Source: an uncultured Actinomycetes bacterium (GTDB lineage: Bacteria > Actinomycetota > Acidimicrobiia > Acidimicrobiales > Acidimicrobilacustridaceae). Taken from it: a stretch of DNA of 8,834 nt. This document shows, piece by piece, positions 6,546 to 8,834 of the stretch. Position numbers and translations under genes: made by a program. The notes under the pieces are model-generated. The model did no database searches and had not been told where the DNA came from. It was given only the letters and a program-made list of their open reading frames with translations. The stretch spans positions 1-8,834 of the forward strand of contig CAMFLJ010000144.1 of the NCBI GenBank assembly GCA_945957335.1, read 5' to 3'. Positions within the stretch are counted from its first letter, which is position 1. Each line of letters opens with the position of its first letter.

Positions 6546-6571
6546 ATCGACGATCGGTCGTCAGCGTCGAT
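6546..6571 (-). terminator. Inverted repeat over the ParB-like stop codon
   Basis: A perfect 7 bp inverted repeat, ATCGACG and CGTCGAT, flanks a 12 nt loop and covers the last codons and the stop of the ParB-like gene. A smaller GACGA/TCGTC hairpin competes within it. No T-run follows directly; TTTCT appears about 16 nt later. It could end the ParB-like transcript before the HNH promoter, but the evidence is only this symmetry. Confidence 0.25.
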
Positions 6572-6947
6572 CAGGTGGGTAGGGCAGATCCTCGGGCCGG
6601 CAGTTGCGGAAGTCCGGCTCGGGCTGGACCTCGAAGCGGACGGCGCGGATCGTCTCCCTCCCCTCGTCGATGGCGCGCACCACCCGGTGCATCCCGTCCA
6701 TCACACGGCCGTCCGCCGCCAGGATGATCGGGTGGGACACGTCGACCTCCCGCACCAGGCGCAGGTGCTGAGCCACCTGACGGACGGTCAACGGCTGGCC
6801 CCAGTAGGGCGAGTCGATCTCCCAGATCTCCGCCAGTGGGACCTCGATGATCGGGAGGCCCCGGCTCAACTCGATGAGCCGATCGACGTCCCACGCGTCG
6901 AGGCCCTCCGCGCCGGGCCAGAAGTTGTACTGCTTCCGCACGGGCAC
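6561..6947 (-). CDS. ParB/sulfiredoxin-fold small protein (single domain)
   Basis: A 128-residue protein I recognise as a small ParB-N-like type. It begins RKQYNFWP, then GLDAWDVDRLIELS (15-28), and carries the ParB-fold signature HPIILAADGRVMDGMHRVVR (72-91), with DGMHR at 84-88 at the position of the ParB nucleotide-binding GxRR/H motif. It ends with CRPEDLPY. True ParB proteins also have a helix-turn-helix DNA-binding domain and a dimerisation domain; both are absent, so chromosome partitioning is unlikely. The ParB fold can bind or hydrolyse nucleotides (CTP in ParB, ATP in sulfiredoxin), but no activity can be assigned here. The start is GTG at 6947; GTG at 6941 gives an equally plausible VRKQYNFWP N-terminus. 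No ribosome binding site is evident. It is divergent from the cold-shock gene across 35 bp. Confidence 0.78.
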   Translation of the reverse strand: MPVRKQYNFWPGAEGLDAWDVDRLIELSRGLPIIEVPLAEIWEIDSPYWGQPLTVRQVAQHLRLVREVDVSHPIILAADGRVMDGMHRVVRAIDEGRETIRAVRFEVQPEPDFRNCRPEDLPYPPDRR

Positions 6948-6970
6948 CAGTCCAGCAGAAGGGCCCTCGG

Positions 6971-6976
6971 TACGCT
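6971..6976 (+). promoter_or_regulatory. Predicted -10 box (TACGCT) for leaderless cold-shock-type mRNA
   Basis: TACGCT fits TANNNT and ends 6 nt before the ATG at 6983. No Shine-Dalgarno sequence lies between, so a leaderless transcript is predicted. No -35 hexamer is recognisable. The box lies in the 35 bp gap to the divergent ParB-like gene. Confidence 0.45.
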
Positions 6977-6982
6977 GCCGCG

Positions 6983-7210
6983 ATGGACGCGGTGCACCGG
7001 GGTCGGGTGAAGGTCTTCCACGTCGAGGAGGGCTGGGGCGTGATCACCTCGACGACGGTCCCTGGCGATGTCTGGGTCCACTACTCCCAGATCGAGGGCA
7101 CGGGCTACAAGGCCCTCCACGAGGGCGACCTCGTGGAGTTCCGCTACGAGCCGGCGAAGCAGGACAGCTGGCGGTACCGGGCGATGTGGGTCCGCCGCAT
7201 CGAGCCCTGA
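6983..7210 (+). CDS. Cold-shock-domain (CSD) nucleic-acid-binding protein
   Basis: A 75-residue single-domain protein with the CSD pattern. GRVKVFHVEEGWGVI (residues 7-21) contains an RNP1-like element in which the usual KGFGFI reads EGWGVI. DVWVHYSQIEG (29-39) contains RNP2 as VWVHY, and ALHEGDLVEFRYE (44-56) matches the LxEGxxVxFE strand. CSD proteins bind single-stranded RNA or DNA through aromatic residues on these two motifs; here Trp18, Trp31 and Tyr34 supply them. It departs from classical CspA proteins in having Trp and Tyr instead of Phe and a longer acidic/aromatic C-terminal strand (QDSWRYRAMWVRRI). It is thus a divergent CSD protein and need not be cold-induced. The ATG start is fixed by the -10 box 6 nt upstream. 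Confidence 0.88.
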   Translation: MDAVHRGRVKVFHVEEGWGVITSTTVPGDVWVHYSQIEGTGYKALHEGDLVEFRYEPAKQDSWRYRAMWVRRIEP

Positions 7211-7248
7211 CGCCGCGAATCGGGTCGGCTCGGGCGGCGCCGCGCTCC

Positions 7249-7254
7249 TAGCGT
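7249..7254 (+). promoter_or_regulatory. Predicted -10 box (TAGCGT) for leaderless mRNA of the 145-residue protein
   Basis: TAGCGT fits TANNNT and is 7 nt (CGGTCGC) from the ATG at 7262, the same geometry as at the sortase gene. No ribosome binding site lies between, and no -35 hexamer is clear. Its presence suggests the gene is not simply dependent on read-through from the cold-shock gene 51 bp upstream. Confidence 0.5.
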
Positions 7255-7261
7255 CGGTCGC

Positions 7262-7699
7262 ATGGCCGGTCGGGTGATGACGGTGACGTTCCACCGCCGT
7301 GGGCGGGTGTGCTCCTGGACCGCAGTGCGGCCACCGCGCACCGTCGTCCCCGGGTCGGCGATGGCGATGGGCGCCGACCTGCCCCACGATCTGTCGACCT
7401 TCGTCATCGAGGCGGCCCTCGGCATCGAGCACGGCTTCTGGGGCTGCGTCGCCGACGGCGCCACGTTCAAGAGCCTCGGCCGCAAGCGCACGCCCCAGGG
7501 CCGGGCGATCATCACGAGCCGCCGGGCCGAGCTCGACGCCGCGGAGATCATCGTGAACGGCGCCTACGGCGCATGGCGGGCCGGGCAGCCGACCGAGGCC
7601 ACCGAGGCGCTCGACGAGATGCTCGGACGGTGGCGGGCGCTCACCGACGGCGACGACCTCGTCCTCGAGTGGCCGCTCGCCCCGGCACGCCGCCGATGA
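7262..7699 (+). CDS. Conserved hypothetical protein, 145 residues
   Basis: No function recognised. The N-terminal part (MTVTFHRRGR...WTAVRPP) looks like two short beta strands. The centre, DLPHDLSTFVIEAALGIEHG (39-58) followed by FWGCVADGATFKSL (59-72), is the most family-like block; I recall similar small actinobacterial hypothetical proteins with a PHDLxHFxVE and GFWGxVAxG pattern, but cannot name a Pfam entry. The C-terminal half is helical and charged, with RRAELDAAEIIVNGAYGAW and EALDEMLGRWRAL. There is no signal peptide or membrane segment, so it should be cytoplasmic. Codon use matches the neighbours. The ATG start is supported by the -10 box 7 nt upstream; an ATG five codons later is an alternative. 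It follows the cold-shock gene by 51 bp on the same strand. Confidence 0.78.
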   Translation: MAGRVMTVTFHRRGRVCSWTAVRPPRTVVPGSAMAMGADLPHDLSTFVIEAALGIEHGFWGCVADGATFKSLGRKRTPQGRAIITSRRAELDAAEIIVNGAYGAWRAGQPTEATEALDEMLGRWRALTDGDDLVLEWPLAPARRR

Positions 7700-7720
7700 G
7701 TTCGCGCCGGAACGCCGGTC

Positions 7721-7762
7721 GTGACATGTCCTGACGTGACAGCACCACGATGCATCGAGGAG
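7721..7762 (+). promoter_or_regulatory. YCII-gene upstream region: GTGACA repeats and a strong ribosome binding site
   Basis: GTGACA occurs at 7721-7726 and again at 7736-7741, 15 bp apart, and GACATGTC (7723-7730) is a perfect 8 bp palindrome. The first GTGACA could be a -35, with CACGAT (7745-7750) 18 bp later as a poor -10. GAGGAG at 7757-7762 lies 8 nt before the ATG at 7771 and fixes that start. The repeats could be an operator, but nothing identifies a regulator. Confidence 0.35.
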
Positions 7763-7770
7763 ACGAGTCC

Positions 7771-8142
7771 ATGGCGACCTTCATCACCATCGGGTACGGC
7801 GACGAGGCGGGCTACCAGCGCACCCCGCAGGAGCTGCGGGATGCGGCCCACGCCCACGACGACCGCCTGGTCGAGGGCGGCGCGGTGATGGGCATCGCCG
7901 CCACACCCGTCCAGGTGCGGAACCCGGAGGCCACCGGCGTCACGACCACCACCGGCGCCTACGGCCGCACCGACCTCCCCGTCGCCGGCTTCGCGGTGAT
8001 CGAGGCCGACACCCTCGACGAAGCCGTCGCACTCGTCGCCGGGTCGCCCTGCGCGGTGGCCCACGGCGTCGTCGAGGTCTGGCCCCTGACCCAGTCGTCG
8101 GCGCTCCCCGAGGATCAGCCCGAGGTGGGCGGCGAGGCGTAG
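7771..8142 (+). CDS. YCII-related domain protein
   Basis: A 123-residue cytoplasmic protein resembling the YCII-related family (ferredoxin-like alpha/beta fold). A first strand (ATFITIGYGDEAGYQRT) is followed by a helix (PQELRDAAHAHDDRLVEGGA), strands around GIAATPVQV and GVTTTTGAYG, then LPVAGFAVIEADTLDEAVAL and HGVVEVWPL. The block V-AGFxVIEA-xLDEAVAL...VEVxPL is the strongest family match. His27 and His29 in the first helix lie where the family has a conserved His. Some YCII proteins act as chlorohydrolase or peroxidase-like domains, but the reaction of most is unknown. The start is ATG 7771 because GAGGAG lies 8 nt before it; ATG 7750 would consume that site. The end overlaps the convergent SnoaL-like gene by 28 bp. 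Confidence 0.85.
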   Translation: MATFITIGYGDEAGYQRTPQELRDAAHAHDDRLVEGGAVMGIAATPVQVRNPEATGVTTTTGAYGRTDLPVAGFAVIEADTLDEAVALVAGSPCAVAHGVVEVWPLTQSSALPEDQPEVGGEA

Positions 8143-8486
8143 GTGCCGGCACCCCGCACGACCAGGCCGTCGGGGCCGACGAGCAGCACCTCGGTGGAGG
8201 TGTTGCCCCGCTCGTTGACGTAGCGGACGGCCACGGCGTCGTGCCCGACGTTGACGTCGACCAGGTCGAAGTGCAGGTCCGGCAGGAGCTCGAGCGCCCG
8301 CGCCCAGTAGGCCCGCACCGCCTCCTTGCCGCTCAGCACGCCGCTGGGCTCGCCGGCGATCACCGGGATGTGGGGCGAGCTGAACATGATGTCGTCACTC
8401 AACCGGGCCATGACGGCGTCGAGGTCGTGACGGTTCCAGTCGGCGACCCAGCCCTCGCCGAGGCGGACACCCTCGTCGTGCCGCAT
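8115..8486 (-). CDS. SnoaL-like / NTF2-fold protein
   Basis: A 123-residue protein with the SnoaL/NTF2-like pattern: an N-terminal helix with WVADWNRHDLDAVMARLSDD (13-32), then FSSPHIPVIAG, a helix SGKEAVRAYWARALELLPDL (52-71) and three C-terminal strands (HFDLVDVNV, AVAVRYVNERG, TEVLLVGPDGLVV). The cone-shaped fold hosts polyketide cyclases, isomerases, dehydratases and binding proteins; no single reaction can be assigned. The Trp-x-x-His-Asp near residue 17-21 is a common family feature. The ATG start shares one base with the stop of the citrate synthase gene (TGATG), and that gene's last codons supply a GGAGGGGGAG ribosome binding site, so the two are translationally coupled. GTG at 8489 is an alternative start. 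The end overlaps the YCII gene on the other strand. Confidence 0.85.
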   Translation of the reverse strand: MRHDEGVRLGEGWVADWNRHDLDAVMARLSDDIMFSSPHIPVIAGEPSGVLSGKEAVRAYWARALELLPDLHFDLVDVNVGHDAVAVRYVNERGNTSTEVLLVGPDGLVVRGAGTYASPPTSG

Positions 8487-8834
8487 CACTCCCCCTCCAG
8501 CGCCGGCACGGGCACGGCGGGGGCCAGGCCGGTGTAGCGGGCCGACGGGCGGATCAGGCGCCGGGCGGCGGCCTGCTCGAGGGCGTGGGCGCACCAGCCG
8601 GCGGTGCGGCTGATGGCGAAGGTCGACGTGAAGAGCTCGCGAGGGATGCCACAGCGCTCCATCACCACCCCGGCGAAGAACTCGACGTTGGTGCGCAGGT
8701 CGCGGTCCGGCTTGAGCCGGGCGAGCACCTCGACCACGGCCTGCTCGGTGGCCCGGGCCAGCACGGCCTGGTCGCCGCCGAGCTCGGCGGCCAGCTCACG
8801 GAGCAGCACCGAACGCGGGTCCTCGCCGACGTAC
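8486..8834 (-). CDS. Citrate synthase family enzyme (C-terminal part, cut by window edge)
   Basis: The last 115 residues of a citrate synthase, starting YVGEDPRSV at the right edge; the rest lies outside the window. The enzyme condenses oxaloacetate with acetyl-CoA (2-methylcitrate synthases use propionyl-CoA), in the cytoplasm. Recognisable family runs are TNVEFFAGVVMERCGIPREL, FTSTFAISRTAGWCAHALEQ and RLIRPSARYTG, the last containing the Arg that binds the substrate carboxylate. The catalytic-aspartate segment, NVDF in E. coli GltA (Asp362), reads NVEF here, with a GAG codon at 8681-8683. The two catalytic histidines are outside the window. Whether this is the main citrate synthase, a second citrate synthase or a methylcitrate synthase cannot be decided from this part. 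It is followed directly by the overlapping SnoaL-like gene. Confidence 0.93.
   Translation of the reverse strand, partial: YVGEDPRSVLLRELAAELGGDQAVLARATEQAVVEVLARLKPDRDLRTNVEFFAGVVMERCGIPRELFTSTFAISRTAGWCAHALEQAAARRLIRPSARYTGLAPAVPVPALEGE

Noticed and set aside
5523..6582. Plus-strand open frames opposite the HNH gene
   Set aside because: They are Arg/Pro-rich translations without recognisable motifs; the minus strand carries an intact HNH domain.
7211..7243. CGCCGC/GCGGCG inverted repeat after the cold-shock gene as a terminator
   Set aside because: Only a 6 bp stem with a 17 nt loop and no T-run; the motif is common in DNA of this composition.
1..8834. CRISPR arrays, tRNA or rRNA genes, insertion sequence ends, riboswitches
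   Set aside because: No regularly spaced repeats, cloverleaf-like segments, transposase frames or terminal inverted repeats were seen on reading both strands, and the gaps between genes are all under 150 bp.

Overview
The window is uniformly GC-rich with strong G/C third-position bias. Its genes fit a high-GC actinobacterium, most likely a member of the Acidimicrobiia or a close relative. This placement is inferred from gene content and base composition only: a class E-type sortase, a DUF222/13E12-type HNH protein, short actinobacterial-looking hypothetical proteins, TANNNT -10 elements directly before start codons, and many GTG starts. There are no rRNA or tRNA genes, insertion sequences or CRISPR arrays.

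Layout. (1) Positions 1-3215, minus strand: a tightly packed cytochrome c maturation System I operon, transcribed as ccmA-ccmB-ccmC-ccmD-ccmE-ccmF, with ccmF cut by the left edge. Every junction overlaps, by 4 bp at four of them and by 10 bp at ccmD/ccmE. CcmA and CcmB form the ABC transporter. CcmC and CcmD load haem onto the chaperone CcmE, and CcmF passes it to apocytochrome c. (2) Positions 3216-3322: a compact divergent promoter region. (3) Positions 3323-4931, plus strand: a sortase with an N-terminal membrane anchor and an extra C-terminal membrane hairpin, then a septum-formation-type lipoprotein 10 nt downstream. (4) Positions 5038-6411, minus strand: a DUF222 plus HNH endonuclease-like gene convergent to the lipoprotein gene, with its own promoter. 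(5) Positions 6561-8142: small genes. A ParB-like single-domain protein (minus) is divergent from a cold-shock-domain protein (plus). A conserved hypothetical protein and a YCII-type protein follow on the plus strand. (6) Positions 8115-8834, minus strand: the C-terminal part of a citrate synthase, whose stop codon overlaps the start of a SnoaL-like gene. That gene converges on the YCII gene with a 28 bp tail-to-tail overlap.

The clearest unifying signals are the chain of overlapping starts in the ccm operon and a repeated arrangement in which a TANNNT -10 box lies 6-7 nt before a start codon. The latter predicts leaderless transcripts for at least three genes. I do not see a clearly new multi-gene system. 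The least explained parts are the sortase/lipoprotein pair, the divergent ParB-like/cold-shock pair and the 145-residue hypothetical protein.
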